A stretch of 64,000 nucleotides of DNA, taken from NCBI GenBank assembly GCA_945643635.1, contig CALZFC010000065.1:1046001-1110000 (forward strand), given 5' to 3'. Shown here in pieces: positions 1 to 12,835 of the stretch (positions within the stretch are counted from its first letter, which is position 1; every line of letters begins with the position of its first letter). This stretch comes from Allodiplogaster sudhausi (taxonomy: Eukaryota; Nematoda; Chromadorea; Rhabditida; Diplogasteridae). A program made the translations under genes and the position numbers. The notes beneath the pieces are model-generated. The model was given only the letters and a program-made list of their open reading frames with translations. It was not told the origin of the DNA and made no database searches.

Positions 1-16
1 TTTCCCCATTTTACAG

Positions 17-192
17 GAGCCATTCATGCGTCAGCGCAAAGTCCCGGCGCGTTTTGGTCGCGCTGTGGACGTGACAAGCCTTGCACTCGAGTACAAGGAC
101 ACCGCTTACAGTATGCTCATGATGATGCCGGAGGAAGGCAAATTCGAGGTAGAAGAGAGAGAGAGTGAGAGATAGAGAGGAGACGAGGGAGA

Positions 193-243
<51 letters not shown>

Positions 244-1396
244 AGAGACAGAGAGGTAGATAAGTAAACAGAAGAGAAGCTATATTGTGATCAGATGCTG
301 GTGTACTAGTCGATAATGGAGAAAGAAAAATAAACGAGAAATATAAAGAGATCAAAAGAATCATCAATGAATTTACATATTGCCATCTGCCATGTACTCT
401 TGAGGAGTTTCGCGAGTCTCTAACTGCCGAGAAGCTTCTCGAGATTATCAGCCAGCTTCGCAAGACGGAAGTTGATGTCAGAAGTTTTTATTTTTTGAGT
501 AATTTAACAGTACTACATTTTTATTATCTTAAATATTTCCCCAATTTTTAACAAGCTCTTCCTTGATACTGACCATGAGCTCTTTCCTCCGCGAGGAATT
601 ATATGTACATTCCATTCGAGAGCATGCATTTTTTGCACTGCTTATTGTTAGGCATACCATTTCCGTTTTGTTTAGCGGGGAAGATTTTAAAATTTTATAC
701 ATTTAAAAATTTTTCCCTCAGGTGTCGCTGCCCAAGTTCACGATCGAGTCCTCCCTGGATGGCGCGGCGTCTTTGCGGGCCCTCGGAGTATCGGCCATTT
801 TCGACAAGCCGGGCAGCTTGTCTGGCATCAGCGGAGACGGGCGACTCAAGGTCTCCGACATCATTCACAAGGCCGTCATCGAGGTGAGATTACTTATCTC
901 TATCTCTCTTTTGTCTCTCTCTCTCTCTTCAATTCCTCTTTTCTCTCTTTTTCTCGTTCTCACGCTCTCGCTTCTTTCTCTTTCTGTTTTCATTCTCACT
1001 TTCCCATCGTAAAATATAGTTTCTTCGATGTTATTTCACAGTTATTTAGAACGAAAACAGTATACATATAAGAATATACATAAATGCGATCATTATCAGG
1101 TGAACGAAGTCGGCACAGAGGCCGCAGCTGCGACTGCCGTCGTGATGCTCACTCGTTGCGCCATCTCTGTTAGCTGCGCTTTGCTTATCCTTTCGATTTT
1201 ACTTTTGATATTAGACTTTCATAAACGCGTAAAGGAGCACCTAGAACGATCTCCCAAAAACTAATAAATTAAAGTTAAAATTTCACCTTAACCGTCCCTA
1301 ATCTCGCAGAGACCCTCCTTCCGCGCGGATCGTCCCTTCCTCTACGCTGTCCTCAAGGACGACACCCATGTGCTCTTCCTCGGCCAGTATTGCTAG
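17..1396 (+). CDS. Serpin (serine/cysteine protease inhibitor), 3' part; 5' end outside window
   Basis: Five exons, 17-148, 405-476, 722-883, 1100-1168 and 1310-1396, join in phase 0 throughout and give the C-terminal half of a serpin. Seen directly: EPFMRQ near the start, YKDTAYSMLMMMPEEG, a helix reading SLTAEKLLEIISQLRK, the VDVSLPKFTIESS strand, the breach/hinge region VNEVGTEAAAAT, and the C-terminal FRADRPFLYAV with a final LFLGQYC before TAG. The hinge has the small residues of an inhibitory serpin, so loop insertion should be possible. The reactive loop continues MLTRCAIS and then RPSF, with an Arg-Cys pair near the expected P1-P1' position; this resembles clade B intracellular serpins of trypsin-like specificity. 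The exon 4/5 intron lies inside the reactive loop. The acceptor before exon 2 is TTGAG rather than CAG. Family assignment is firm; target protease and cellular location are inference. The first intron carries a long (GA)n tract. Confidence 0.93.
161..245. repeat. (GA)n microsatellite in serpin intron 1
   Basis: Nearly pure AG dinucleotides fill most of the first serpin intron. Apparent Ser/Leu-rich reading frames on the opposite strand are a by-product of this tract. Confidence 0.9.
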
Positions 1397-1764
1397 GAAT
1401 CTCTACAAGGACCGAATTCATGGCGATATTCCCATTCATTTGCCTACAATCGATTTTCAGCAGGATGAGAGAGACGTCCATTTTTCTGCCTATTCATCTT
1501 AAATTTGTTCCAATGTGAGGGAAAGACATTGACATCGTCGAGAGACATCAATTTTTCACTCGAAATGTTTCTTCTTACATTCCTTACTGATAAAAAGTTA
1601 GTCAAAGAACATGGGAGCAGCTGAAGCCTCGCATAGAACAATGCCGAGATAACGAGTTTAACGGTTTTCAATGTTCTTTAAAAAAATTATTCTGAATTTC
1701 ACAGCTCTCTGTTTCCTCATTTCCATCTCGACCACCGTTTCTGAACAGAGATATTAGCATCTTT

Positions 1765-1843
1765 TAATGAAGAGGTTTTGTGGTAGAGAACCAGATTTTT
1801 AATTTGGATGTCGCAGGTTTGAACCCCGCATCGGGTTCCACAT
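1765..1843 (+). other. tRNA-like sequence (SINE fragment or tRNA pseudogene)
   Basis: A GGTT...GAACC D-arm, an anticodon-like stem CCAGA/TTTGG with a T-rich loop (would read TTT) and a B-box-like GGTTTGAACCCC occur in the correct order and spacing. The acceptor stem does not pair, so this is not a credible functional tRNA. A tRNA-derived SINE head is the simplest reading. Confidence 0.4.
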
Positions 1844-1974
1844 TTTGCCTTTTCCCGTTTCCCACGGACAAGTAGGATATTCCTTACAAAACAAATGAAA
1901 TTAAATATCTGTGTTATTTTAATCACTCCGATGGACGAAAGCTTTAATGACATAAGAAAGAGAAAATCGTCAGC

Positions 1975-2545
1975 GTAGTACGGTAGAATACATTTGAGCG
2001 CAGACACTTGCGCCCACCATAGATTTGGGAAACTTGTGCATATACAATTGCGCACCGGTACATTTGCGCATACAGACACTTGCGCACAGTGACATTTTCA
2101 CACAAGGACATTTGCGCACAGTGACATCTGACACAGTTACTTGCGCACACGGACAGTTGCGCACAGTTCAACGCAATTAGATTGCCGTGGGGTATTCAAA
2201 ATTGAAGGTTCTGAACTGAGCTTTTGGAGACAGTTTAGCGAGCTTTATGGGGCCTAGTGAGACTTATTAGGACACTTTTAGGAACCATTTAAGGACACTT
2301 TTGTCATCATTTGGGGACCGTTTTGGGTGATTTCTGTGGACCACCTTGGCGTCGTTTGGAGAATATATTGTTAACTTTTAGGAGCTCTTTTGGTACATTT
2401 TGGTGGCCCTTTTGATACTTTTAGAGTAACATTTGGAGCCCATCAGGGAACCCTCGGAGACCTTTGTGAGACCAAATGTGCAATGTGCGCAAATGTCACT
2501 GTGCGCAAATGTCCCTTGTGCGCAAGTATCCGTTTGCGCAAGGCG
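1975..2545. repeat. Inverted arrays of a ~20-bp TTGCGCACA unit flanking a second degenerate repeat
   Basis: Between 1990 and 2170 a unit like GACATTTGCGCACAGT recurs about every 20 bases. At 2480-2540 the same unit returns in reverse complement. Between them (2180-2470) is a different degenerate repeat built on TTTTGGGGACC/AGGACACTTTT-like words. No gene was recognised here. Confidence 0.6.
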
Positions 2546-2929
2546 GCAACCGAAGTGACTCGGCAGAAAGAGTTGGCGATGTCTCCTGCGCGGGCAGCGT
2601 TAGGTATCTAGCTCACTCTTCTCGTTGCGCACACTTCAACAAGTATTAAGAATGTCAATTTTCACATGCTAATTACTTGCGAGCACTGAATGGTTTGGAT
2701 CAAGCATTTAGGGTGCTAATTAATTGTGAACGCAGGACGACATTATGTGAGATTACGCTCGTTTCGCCCGCTCCGATACGCATATGTTCTCCACTTCGTT
2801 CGTATTAATTTCAAAATGCTTTTTTTTCTTTGCCTTGCTACTCTATTTTCTGTTGCTCTAGAACTGTATATTTTTTTCTTATTTTCCACTCAATATTCAC
2901 ACATATCAATAGTGTTCAGATCGTGTTAA

Positions 2930-3808
2930 CGCAAATCATGCTTCAGATCGATGTCGACTATTCGTTCGCTGCAACCGATCTGCCCGTGCTCTCCGACTAC
3001 CGCGAGGCTCCTTGCCGTCTCCGACATGGCTATTCTCTGGGCTTAATCTGGGGTCATCACCAAGGACGACTCAAATTTTGCGCCCGAAGCCCTTCGCCTG
3101 CTCGATCAGCCTCCGGCAAACCCATTCGGAATTCCCCTTCCACCGTGCACAGTTGCCAGATGTTTCATAACGCCAATATCTGCAATGAAGTTGCCCTCAC
3201 TTCCATCAAACTGGCCGGGACCACTTCCCCACTTCCGCTATGCGTCATGTGTCTTGCCGCACTCGGGCACTGTCTTAGAAGAACCTGCAACTACGGCCAC
3301 TTTCAGGTCGCCTACGGACATCTTTATAGCCATTGTCTCCTCTCAAGCCCTTAGAATCAATATACTTCACTTCACCGCTACATCGTCTCTTTTTGATGCG
3401 GATGTCAGCTACGCCATCTGTCATAGCTACCAACCATTGAACGAGTTTCCGCAAAAGATGTCGATAACAACACTAACTAACTCGGGCCTAAACGGTGACA
3501 CGGAACACTTCTGCTTGCTGACATACGAATGGTGTAATAGAGGAGGGGGAAGACGCGCGCGCCGTCTGCGCATCGCAAAAAGTGACAGAAGTGTCTTGTC
3601 AAGCGAAAACATCATTGATCGGCCGCCAGGACGCCATGACGCATTCGAGATTTTTCGAGCAATTGCGGAAGCACTCGGGCGTCGTGTGTTCTCGTGCTTC
3701 GGAGAAGTATATCGCAAGGATGAAGCAGAATGGAGTTGGCAGCAGGATTCGATAGGCAGTTACTGTATCTATCAACCATGGCGAACTTGGGCTAACAGAC
3801 CGTTTTAG
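2930..3808 (+). CDS. Possible exons of an unidentified protein
   Basis: From about 3050 to 3808 one plus-strand frame stays open; a 207-residue stretch from the Met at 3185 ends in TAG at 3808. Codon choice in 3052-3170 looks coding (VITKDDSNFAPEALRLLDQ). The frame just upstream (2941-3040, IDVDYSFAATDLPVLSDYRE) could be another exon. I recognise no family. The downstream exons at 3809-4347 begin exactly after this stop at an AG, so the real transcript may splice across it. It may belong to the exonuclease-like gene below, or be chance. Low confidence. Confidence 0.25.
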
Positions 3809-4347
3809 CAAATCCTAATTTACGACCATGCCGTTGAGGAGGCGGTCAAAATGAACGAATCGATGGGCAGAAAAGTTAGCGTCTATTCGTTCGTGGTTAT
3901 GCAACCGAATGGAAAAGTCGGAGATGTCATCTTCGCGATCTGTGACGAGAGCAATCAGGAAAATTACGATGTCATTTCCTCTCAGCATGGACGTGTCATC
4001 GTGCTCGTCAAGAATACACTCTATTCGGTTAGCGATATATTCATTTGGTCACCTACACCTATTTGTTTCATTCTGAATATATTTATACGGTAAAAAGATC
4101 TTCGAGATCTGTTGAAAATTATGAGCTATGTCTATAATGTCAAGGAGCTTAATTTGCCCACGTATGACTTCTTTTTTTCTACTTAACTTATTTCAAGGGT
4201 TTCATCGGGCGCGGGCTTCCAAGCCTGGAGGAAGTGGCTCGCGCCGCATGCTTCAAACTACTGAACAATTGGAAGAAGATTGATTTCGCCGAGCGCGCCG
4301 AATTCGATTTCAATTCTACGTATCAGTTCTTTTCGTCAACGTATTAG
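3809..4347 (+). CDS. Exons resembling the end of a 3'-5' exonuclease-like (DEDD/Mut-7 type) domain
   Basis: Three blocks read as coding: 3809-4027 (QILIYDHAVEEAVKMNESMG and on to VISSQHGRVIVLVKN), about 4100-4161 (DLRDLLKIMSYVYNVKEL) and 4198-4347 (GFIGRGLPSLEEVARAACFK, ending DFNSTYQFFSSTY and TAG). The order DLR-LLK, then GLPSLEEVA, then a late Asp followed by ThrTyr is reminiscent of motifs II and III of DnaQ-like 3'-5' exonucleases such as EXD/Mut-7. This is a resemblance, not a proven match: the N-terminal DxE motif was not found, and the phases of the three blocks do not join cleanly at the obvious GT/AG sites. It could be a decayed gene or contain unseen small exons. Confidence 0.35.
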
Positions 4348-4443
4348 CCTTTTTCTTGTTTCTAGAAAGTTAGTCCCATTCTATATTGAATTTTACACTG
4401 TATAAAAATTGTGATAAATCTTCTATTTCTATCTCTCTCTCTA

Positions 4444-4478
<35 letters not shown>

Positions 4479-5237
4479 TTCTTTCGATGCTACAACTTCC
4501 AAATGCAAGCACAGAGAATTTGGTAGCAGAGGAGGTCGCTCATATAAACAGACGAGATGACAAGAGATTGAATTCATAAATGGATGGAAATAAATATGAC
4601 ATTCCACATAAATAAAAGAGAGAGCGAAAGAGCAGATATTCGGAGAGAAAGAAAGAGCAGAGCAGCGAGAGAGAGCAGATACTGTGAGAGAAATCAGACA
4701 AGCAGAGACGGAATGTGAAAGAGATGGGTCCAAACCTTTTTTTCCGGGAAGACTCTTGCGCCTCAAACAGAGGTCTGAATCGTGAAACATATTTCTTATT
4801 ATGATATGTTTTCGTCACTACTTCAAGACATCGCTTTCGGCATTTCTCTCAAGCAAATCCACGAGAACTCATGTTCTCTCTATTCATTATTCTGGCGATT
4901 CTTGCTTTCGATTCAATATATATTTTATGACGTCATGAGGCTTGAAACGAGCTTTCGACAAAATCGATATGAGAAATATATTTTTTTAAGTATGTACGGG
5001 AATTAATAACAATTATAAAGTAGAAGCAACAAATGGTTGGTGAACAACGTAATTCGTCGAAAAAAAGAAGGCAAGCAATTCTGAATTGTCCGCTTATCAG
5101 TACAGTACGATAATAAAGCAACGGTAAAGCATAAAGTGTGGAAAATCTTTGAAACTTAATTTTTTATGCTTTCCAAAATGCGCAAAACTTCCCTATTTCT
5201 TGGCAGACTGAAAATAAATACGTGATCAGGCACTTTA
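4348..5237. other. Intergenic stretch with (CT)n/(GA)n tracts
   Basis: No gene seen. Contains a CT-repeat at 4426-4487, then purine-rich DNA to about 4720, then AT-rich sequence up to the stop of the minus-strand propeller gene. Confidence 0.6.
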
Positions 5238-7071
5238 TTAACAAATTCGCTCACTTCTTCGTGTCGCCTTTCGCTCATCATTGTCAGAGAATTTCATCCA
5301 GGAACTTGGCAATTCATCGCTCGCAGAGATGGACAGACTCCATGCCGCCAGCTCCCACCACAAGGAATTGTTTACTGAAATCATTTTTTATATTTCTGGA
5401 ACGGAGATTAAATGAAGAGTTTATTAATCAGGCATATTTTCCTACATTTCAGCGGAATATTGCCAGTTCTTTGCATTCCTCACAGTCTCATAATTCTTTC
5501 TTTCTTATCTCTCTTTAAAGTACAAACCTTCCACTCCGACGTGGGCCCATCGAGACGATGACATGCAAAGGACGAGCGATGGAAGTCGCCACGCGTTGGG
5601 CAATCGCAAACTGGAAAACGATAAACAATGTAAAACGGAGAAAGGGTGAATAAAAAAACTACATAGTTATATGCTAACAAAATGTAACTAACAATTTTTT
5701 TGCAAAACTAATTATTGTACGTGGAATGTGAGGGTGAATTCATTTGTGCGCAATGTCAAATGAATATACTTCTGGACTTTAATAAAGGAGCAGATATGTA
5801 TATTACCTTGCTGGATGAGATGGAGAACAACGAGAGGACGATATTCTGGCTCTCGTCCACGGAAACGAGCCGAGCATATCTGCCAGCTTGGCACGCGCTC
5901 ATTGCTATGAGAAATTGTGTATTCCATTACTACGCGAAATGTGTAACCTATTGCACGAGAAATTTTTTTTTATGTGAAATTCTCAATAGAGTCTCTCAAT
6001 AGAATTACACATAAAAAGCCTTCAGACTACCTAGGACGGCGGCATTGTGGACGTCGCTGAAGAGGGGATTGACAGCCTCCTTCGTGAGCTCCTCTCTGAA
6101 GTTGTTCACGGTGCAGCTGATCTGGCCGTTCTTATAGCCGACAAACACCAGCGAAACATCCGGCCACTGGCAGAGATAAGATTTTTTTTAAAATAAAAAT
6201 TGAAACTAAAATAATTTTGTTTCAATCACTTCAATTCCTTCTTCTTGCGATCAACTATTGAAACAAATGTGGCAACTTATGTAAATATGTACATCTTCTG
6301 TTGTAAAATTTTAAACATTCTGACATCAAGAGTCGCAACAGATCCCAGAGGAAAATCGCAGTCAACACCGTGCACGTACTCCGTCTAAGAACACAAAAAT
6401 TTCGAAACACTTTTGTTTACTTTAATTATCTTGAAGGATATGAAATAAGAATTGCCCAAATTTAATTCATCCTTGCACAGTAAAGTATTGAACTTTCAAC
6501 CCTTTCTTTTTCAAAATTCGGAAACAAAAGACCCACTTTCTCAAAGTCACCCGGAGGACAACCGTATCGCTGGAACACGTGGTTGCCTCTCAAGGTGTCA
6601 ATCGAATGCTGGCTTTGCCAAGTATCATTGAGCAGAGGAGACAAGAATGCACGGCTGACCATCTCAAGGAAAGAATAAATACATAAATAGATGACGAGCA
6701 TGTCAAACCTTCATGATGAAAGTAGCTACCCTCGGCGTGCGAAAGACCTCTTTCGATGAGAGTCGACACTTCAGCGCATCCCATTCGACCAGAACTTGAC
6801 TAAAAAAGAACTTGACTAATACTCAAAATTTAACGACAAAAATGGTAAGCAAAAAAAAAGAGAATTCGACACATCGGTACCCGTGCGCGACTTATGTGAG
6901 AATCTTGGGAAACTAAACCAACACAGTACCAATGCCATGCTCAATCGTCATGACGCTGGTCTCCGAACTTGAAAATGCGCTTTCCCAAGTCTGCAAAAGG
7001 TATGCGTAAAGTAGGCGAATAAGCGACCTCGACAGTATAAGAATGATCGGAGAAGAGAGAAAGAAAGAGAG

Positions 7072-7110
<39 letters not shown>

Positions 7111-10100
7111 AACGAAGATATAGAAAAAAAGAAAGAAATGACAAAGTACCAAATATCTCAAAACAAACATGTCGAAGAAATTTGATGTCCTCTATCGGAT
7201 GCTCTTCTCGGCAGTTGTTCAGTTCACATACGGAAAGTGGCATCGAGCTCTCGTTGCCAAAAATATGCACGTCTGCAAGAAGACGGAACTTCAGTGGTAA
7301 AAAGATTATATATCAAATTAATAGCGGTCCGTTTATTTGCTCTCGAGCTCCTAAACAAAAAAAATGAGACAGTATTTAAATTCATAGTTGCAACTTCTGA
7401 TGAATTGAAATACAAAAGTCAAACATTTAATGAATTAAAACATTATGATTTCTAATTCAAAACAAGGACCATTAAAATGTTTCACGTTGAAAATAGGCGT
7501 GTGACCTGTGATGTTGACCCAGAATATTCTGCCGTCGGCTGTGCCAATGAGAAGGAATGCCATCCAGTCGGTCATGTCTGCTTCCGTTGGCGCCAACTGC
7601 ATACCGTATGCAATGGTGGCCAGGGTCCAGCGCGGAAGGAAGGCCATGCCTTTGCGAGATGTCAGTCCTTGAAAGGATCACGAACAATTTTAAAAATTTA
7701 ATTATTTCGTTTGAAAAACAAACTCTTTAAGATAAATTGTATTGTTTTTTAGGGAAACTTTTTAAGACGGCCTCTCTGTAAGAGTCGAGCATGCCATTAA
7801 GGCAGCCTGCCCCAGGGAAATTGTTTTCGAATTCATTAACAGAAAACATTTTTCTTATACAACTCGACACGTTCTATTTAATGAGCCTAATTGCATCATC
7901 ATACGATTTTTCCCTTCGGGATACACTACCGTAACCCTGAAAATTCATTGAGCCATAAATTCATCCAAAACCTGTTTTGTGAAACCATTTACATATCATT
8001 CAATAGAATTTCGAAAGCGCTTCAAATTTCATCTGGGAACATGTTTTGTTTAGATTTCATTTTAGTCATGAAAATTTGTTTTAATTAATTTGAGGAGTTA
8101 GCATTCCACTTTATGATCATTTCCACACTCTGGAACCTAGATAGGAAGAAAGAGCGTTAAATGTGCTACAAAATAACTATCATTCAAGAAAAATTAAAGC
8201 GTACGATGTTTTCGATATCAGGCGAAGAATGCGCGCGAGTCGGTCAAAATGGCGCATTTTAGGTCGCCGAGTCACAGTGCAAGCGCCTTCATTGATCCAT
8301 AACTACGCTCAATCTTAATCTTTCAAAATCGAGATCTTCAAATGTTACATACATACTTTTATTGAAAAGTTTGGATTTATATGGGAAATTTCGTTCTGTA
8401 TAATAAGAAGCTTTAAAAAGTACTTTAGAAACGTTTCCACATGACGAAACATGCATCAAAAGAAAGAGGATGAAATTTGGTACAAGACGAACCCCTTTAA
8501 ATGAAATTCCATGCGTACGAACTTTTGTTATAAGCCATAAAAGAAGGGCCAGTAGCATCACTGTCATTTTGCCCAAGTATTCATAGTTTAGTTTATTCGA
8601 ATTAGAATATTCCAATCCTTTTTTCTGCACTTTTTCCATTAGGCCTTGTTATCCTTCTCTTATAGCTTATAACAAAAGAGCGTAGTTATGGATCAATGAA
8701 GGCGCTTGCACTGTGACTCGGCGACCTAAAATGCGCCATTTTGACCGACTCGCGCGCATTCTTCGCCTGATATCGAAAACATCGTACGCTTTAATTTTTC
8801 TTGAATGATAGTTATTTTGTAGCACATTTAACGCTCTTTCTTCCTATCTAGGTTCCAGAGTGTGGAAATGATCATAAAGTGGAATGCTAACTCCTCAAAT
8901 TAATTAAAACAAATTTTCATGACTAAAATGAAATCTAAACAAAACATGTTCCCAGATGAAATTTGAAGCGCTTTCGAAATTCTATTGAATGATATGTAAA
9001 TGGTTTCACAAAACAGGTTTTGGATGAATTTATGGCTCAATGAATTTTCAGGGTTACGGTAGTGTATCCCGAAGGGAAAAATCGTATGATGATGCAATTA
9101 GGCTCATTAAATAGAACGTGTCGAGTTGTATAAGAAAAATGTTTTCTGTTAATGAATTCGAAAACAATTTCCCTGGGGCAGGCCGCGCTTGAAGCTTACT
9201 GACATGCTCTCTTAATATTATTTCATAGCAAAATATTTCTCCAACCAGTGATGCTGTCAAAGTGGAAGAGAGCGGCTTGGCCTTTCTCGCTGACGCACGC
9301 GACAATGTCCAAGTGAGCGAAGTGAGCAACAGCGACAATCTCAAAAATATGCAAGCATTCAAAAGCATTCAGCTTGGTGCTGGTCTGGAACTGCTTTTTG
9401 CATCTATGACAACTGACAATGAGTACTAAAAAAAGTATAGATGATCTAACATTCGAATCAAGGCAACCGCGTCCCGTCACGAAAGTTAAGTCAACCTCAG
9501 GCATCAAATACTCGTATAACATCTGAAAGTTGTGTAATTCTAGTATTACAAAAACTAAGATTAAGCACATTTTAGAGCTGGCTGCATTCATTACTTTTGT
9601 CGTACGAAGATTGTAAGGAAAAGTTGAAAAATTTAAATAAACATAAATACAAAGTTAATTAAACAGAAAAAAAGATAAAAAGAGAGTCCGCACATTATTT
9701 TGCACGCCGAGCACTTGTCCACTTGGTATCAATGTGTATTCCCAGGATTTGTCTGCTCCTGTCCCTTTTGGCTCTCCGTCAAGCATCCCCGGCAATGGCC
9801 ACCTCCTTCGACTCTGCATCTCCACCAAGTAAGGACCGGTCTATAAATATTGGGAAGTAGTAACATTTTGCTATAGCAATTCTTCTGTCTTTCTACGAAG
9901 TATTATTTCAATAGAAAATCGTATGTTCAAAGTCATTTGATTGCAGATAGAAATAATGCATGTAAATGAACGTCCCTCTGAAATCATTTAAATATACCGT
10001 GCCTGTGATTCGACGACTGCCATCATCTGCGGTGAGAGGTGCGGATAGAATCGGATGTCAGTTACGCGGTCGTTGTCTGGGAGGGAAAGCACGTCTTGAA

Positions 10101-11200
10101 GCTTCTGCGTGCATGTCACCACGACTGGAAACGCAACATTATTACCATTTTGTTTATTCAGAACTTCGGTTCAAGAAATCCCATTACCTACATACATATC
10201 TCATAATCATTTTATCTGCCTACCTTTCTATCTCTAAATCTCTCAACTCTCTCTCTCTCTCTCTTTTTGTACTCACACGAATGCCATCGATCTGCTTCGT
10301 ATGGCAGCTTGACGACATAGAAGAGATCTCCGCCCTCGGAGAGGCCAAAGATGCGAGGATCATCCGGCCGCGAAAAGAGAAGGCGCACGGCGCCGCCAAC
10401 CATTCCACAGTCGCCGACTCTCTTAAAAGGCGATTCTAATTAGTTTCTTGGTTCTTTTCACCATTTGTAGCTAATGGCCAAAATGAAGATTTAAGACAAT
10501 ATGAAGATAACTTTTTTTAACGATCATTCGAAATAAAAATTTAATAATTAAAAACATAAATATTGTACAAATAAATACAAGACCGAGAAAGAATGAGCAC
10601 AGACATGCACAACGTAGGCCTTGGAGGCGGGAATCTTGGTCGCCTCAATGAGAATGTGCTCCATCGACCTGACATCCGGTGGAGTGGAGCCAGCAATGCA
10701 TGTGCATGTTTTGTTTGGTTCGATCAAAGGATCTTAATGGTATTCTTGATGTATCTACCTATGTAACCGTTAGTTACATCATACAACATGTTCTTGCAAG
10801 AGCATACCGATCGTATAAGTGAAATTTCTCTTAGATTTCCAGAAAGTGATTTGCGCTAACCCATGTCAGCCTTCGGCTTCTTCGGCAGCTCTCGCCACAC
10901 TACAACGCGGCCGTCGCTTGCGCCCCCAGCGAGTAACCCGTCCTGAGACATTAAGAGAGGAAGATGAAAAATATTAGTTTTATAGAAATCATTATATATA
11001 TATATATATATATATGTAAAACTGTTATATGGATAGTGCGCGTTTTTTTCGCTATTTGGATTTCGGCCTGACAATGAGCACTTACTGTTAGTACTGAATT
11101 TTCTTGCTTTGCTATATAGTCATCACCAGAGTGCCCTAACTGTTTGCTCCGTGGCTCATTAGTTGCGTTCCATAGCTCTATGTTCTCTGCACGATGAGCT
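5238..11200 (-). CDS. Beta-propeller (WD40-like) protein, copy 1
   Basis: Minus-strand multi-exon gene. Approximate exons from N to C: 11100-11200 (NIELWNATNEP), 10863-10945 (DGLLAGGASDGRVVVWRELP), 10597-10700, 10280-10415 (VRLLFSRPDDPRIFGLSEGG), 10002-10128 (VTDIRFYPHLSPQMMAVVES), 9712-9832, 9250-9405 (VAHFAHLDIVACVSEKGQAA), 7489-7660 (WMAFLLIGTADGRIFWVNI), 7182-7285, 6930-6995, 6713-6803 (VLVEWDALKCRLSSKE), 6532-6665, 6318-6387 (DCDFPLGSVATLDVR), 6031-6172 (LVFVGYKNGQISCTV), 5807-5920, 5528-5610 and 5238-5374. Repeated 'G.....DGR...W' strands suggest a beta-propeller scaffold. Large nuclear or trafficking propeller proteins (for example a MED16-like subunit) are possible, but I cannot name it. 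The last eight exons match the gene at 62013-64000 in order and intron position. A TTAA palindrome sits in the intron between exons 9250 and 7660. Confidence 0.68.
7046..7107. repeat. (GA)n microsatellite
   Basis: Purine tract within an intron of the minus-strand propeller gene. Confidence 0.9.
7766..9211. mobile_element. TTAA-flanked palindromic element, 1.45 kb (member 1)
   Basis: TTAA occurs at 7762-7765 and 9212-9215. The termini are GACGGCCTCTCTGTAAG (left) and GAGAGCATGTCAGTAAG (right, reverse complement), close to the GAGAGCCTCTCTGTAAG ends of the element at 17356. Arms 7805-8310 and 8678-9183 are inverted copies; the paired coordinates sum to 16988 at both ends, so the 506-bp arms have equal length. 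The loop is 8311-8677. The same 65-residue reading frame occurs in both arms because the arms are copies; it is not evidence for a gene. No transposase seen, so it is non-autonomous. It lies in an intron of the propeller gene. Confidence 0.88.
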
Positions 11201-11229
11201 GAGTCGATCAAAAAGAAAGATTAACAAAA

Positions 11230-12690
11230 AGAGACATGTGGACCGAGATACAGACCCCTTTAAATTGCACATTTTCGATCAATATTTCGGATTCTTATTG
11301 TTAGTTACGTAAAAGTCCAATTTACTACTGGGCAGAGTGTTGAACAAATTTGAGCAGTACGAATTTCCATTATTGAGTTAAACAAAGTGTAATAAAAGTA
11401 GAGAAGCCATGGTTTTGCCTGCTTTCTGGGGAGAGGGGGGTCAGAAGGCATCCTTCCTCCGCGCTACCCACGCAAATATAAATGCCGTCTATTTGGTCTC
11501 ACGTATTTCTTCCCCCGTCTCTCCCTTTGGAAGGTGGAAGGGTACAACGAAGAAAAAAAAATACAAGAATGAGGAAATGGCCTACGTAATGATTGCAAGT
11601 CAAACAGCTACGCAATACTCTATGCGTGTCTCGAGGTAGCCTGAAGATGAGTTTATTATGACGTGCCCTAACATAACTCTAAGAAATGCTGCGCAGGCGA
11701 TGAATTCGACAGTTTAAGGACTGGGAAATGTTAAAGAGCTCGTCGATATCTGACATCCAAAAGTTCATTCGAAAGAGAATTTTCAGCTCTACGAATTTAG
11801 GTAGAAAACCCATGATAAAATCTCATATAAGATAACGACGCCTCTCCAAAGTCTAGAGGCCACAGCTACTCTGAAATTGAATATTTCAAAATTCTACTTG
11901 AACAGAATTCTAAAGCAATATTTTCTTTATTTATGGTAAATTTTTTTATAAATATTGCTTTATTGTGCGCGAATCTGCGAACGCGAATGTGCGGACATCT
12001 CGGCACGTCTCTCCGAGCTCTCGAATTTTAAATCTCGTACAACTCGCCAAAATGGCGTTTTCAGACTCCCGAACCCATTCCAATCGTTTCGCCGTGTTAA
12101 AAAGTACCTATAAAGAGCTTTTGAGCGAAATCTAATTTTGCCGGGTCCCCTGCCATTTTGATACTCTCGCAAATCGCGTCATATAACAGCGTAGTGAAAG
12201 TTTTCTATGCATAACAGTGCCATGCTTAGAAGAAAAAAATTACGGTAGATTTTAAGCTCTGTCGAGGACAGCCACTTTAACGTACAAGTTCGCTGTTCTC
12301 GAATTCTGCTACGAATCCTTCTAGAGTCGCACAGATGCAGGCGCAAGGAGAGGGACATTTGAGTCGAACGAGTAGCGGACGCTTCAAGTGATCTTTAACT
12401 GAAAGTAGTCAGAAGTTTTAAAATGCCCTCTCACTTTAAAGGTTGTTGGAAGCGTCCACCATCAAAAACTGGGAAGGCACATTCCAAAAATCTGTTTTAT
12501 TGTTTTTTTTTCAGGAGAGTCCTTGCCAAAAGTGTGAACTATTTAAACACCGCTGTCATGTATGCAGAAGAGCATGGTATTTAAAAAAATTTTTAAATTA
12601 AACAAGTAACAGCAACTTTTTAGCGAAGGCGGCAAGAGCAGATAGATGGAAGTGTAGCAGTTGAAGACCACACACCGACGTCATCCACTT
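11230..12690. other. Intergenic stretch, nothing recognised
   Basis: Mixed-composition DNA without an exon chain or clear repeat. Probably includes the 5' flank of the minus-strand propeller gene and of whatever transcribes copy A. Confidence 0.5.
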
Positions 12691-12835
12691 CATCTTCGAG
12701 CACATGCCACCCGTGGCTCTCTCTAGAGAGTGCGTCATTACTTTATCTCTCATTTTCTCCTTCCACCTCTAAAAGTGCTTCTTCCTTCAAAATATAACTG
12801 CGTTAACATGCATTAGTTATTTAGAAAATTCCATG

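Noticed and set aside
7891..9097. Identical 65-residue frames on opposite strands
   Set aside because: They are the two arms of a palindrome; the same applies to the 62-residue pair at 17460 and 19465.
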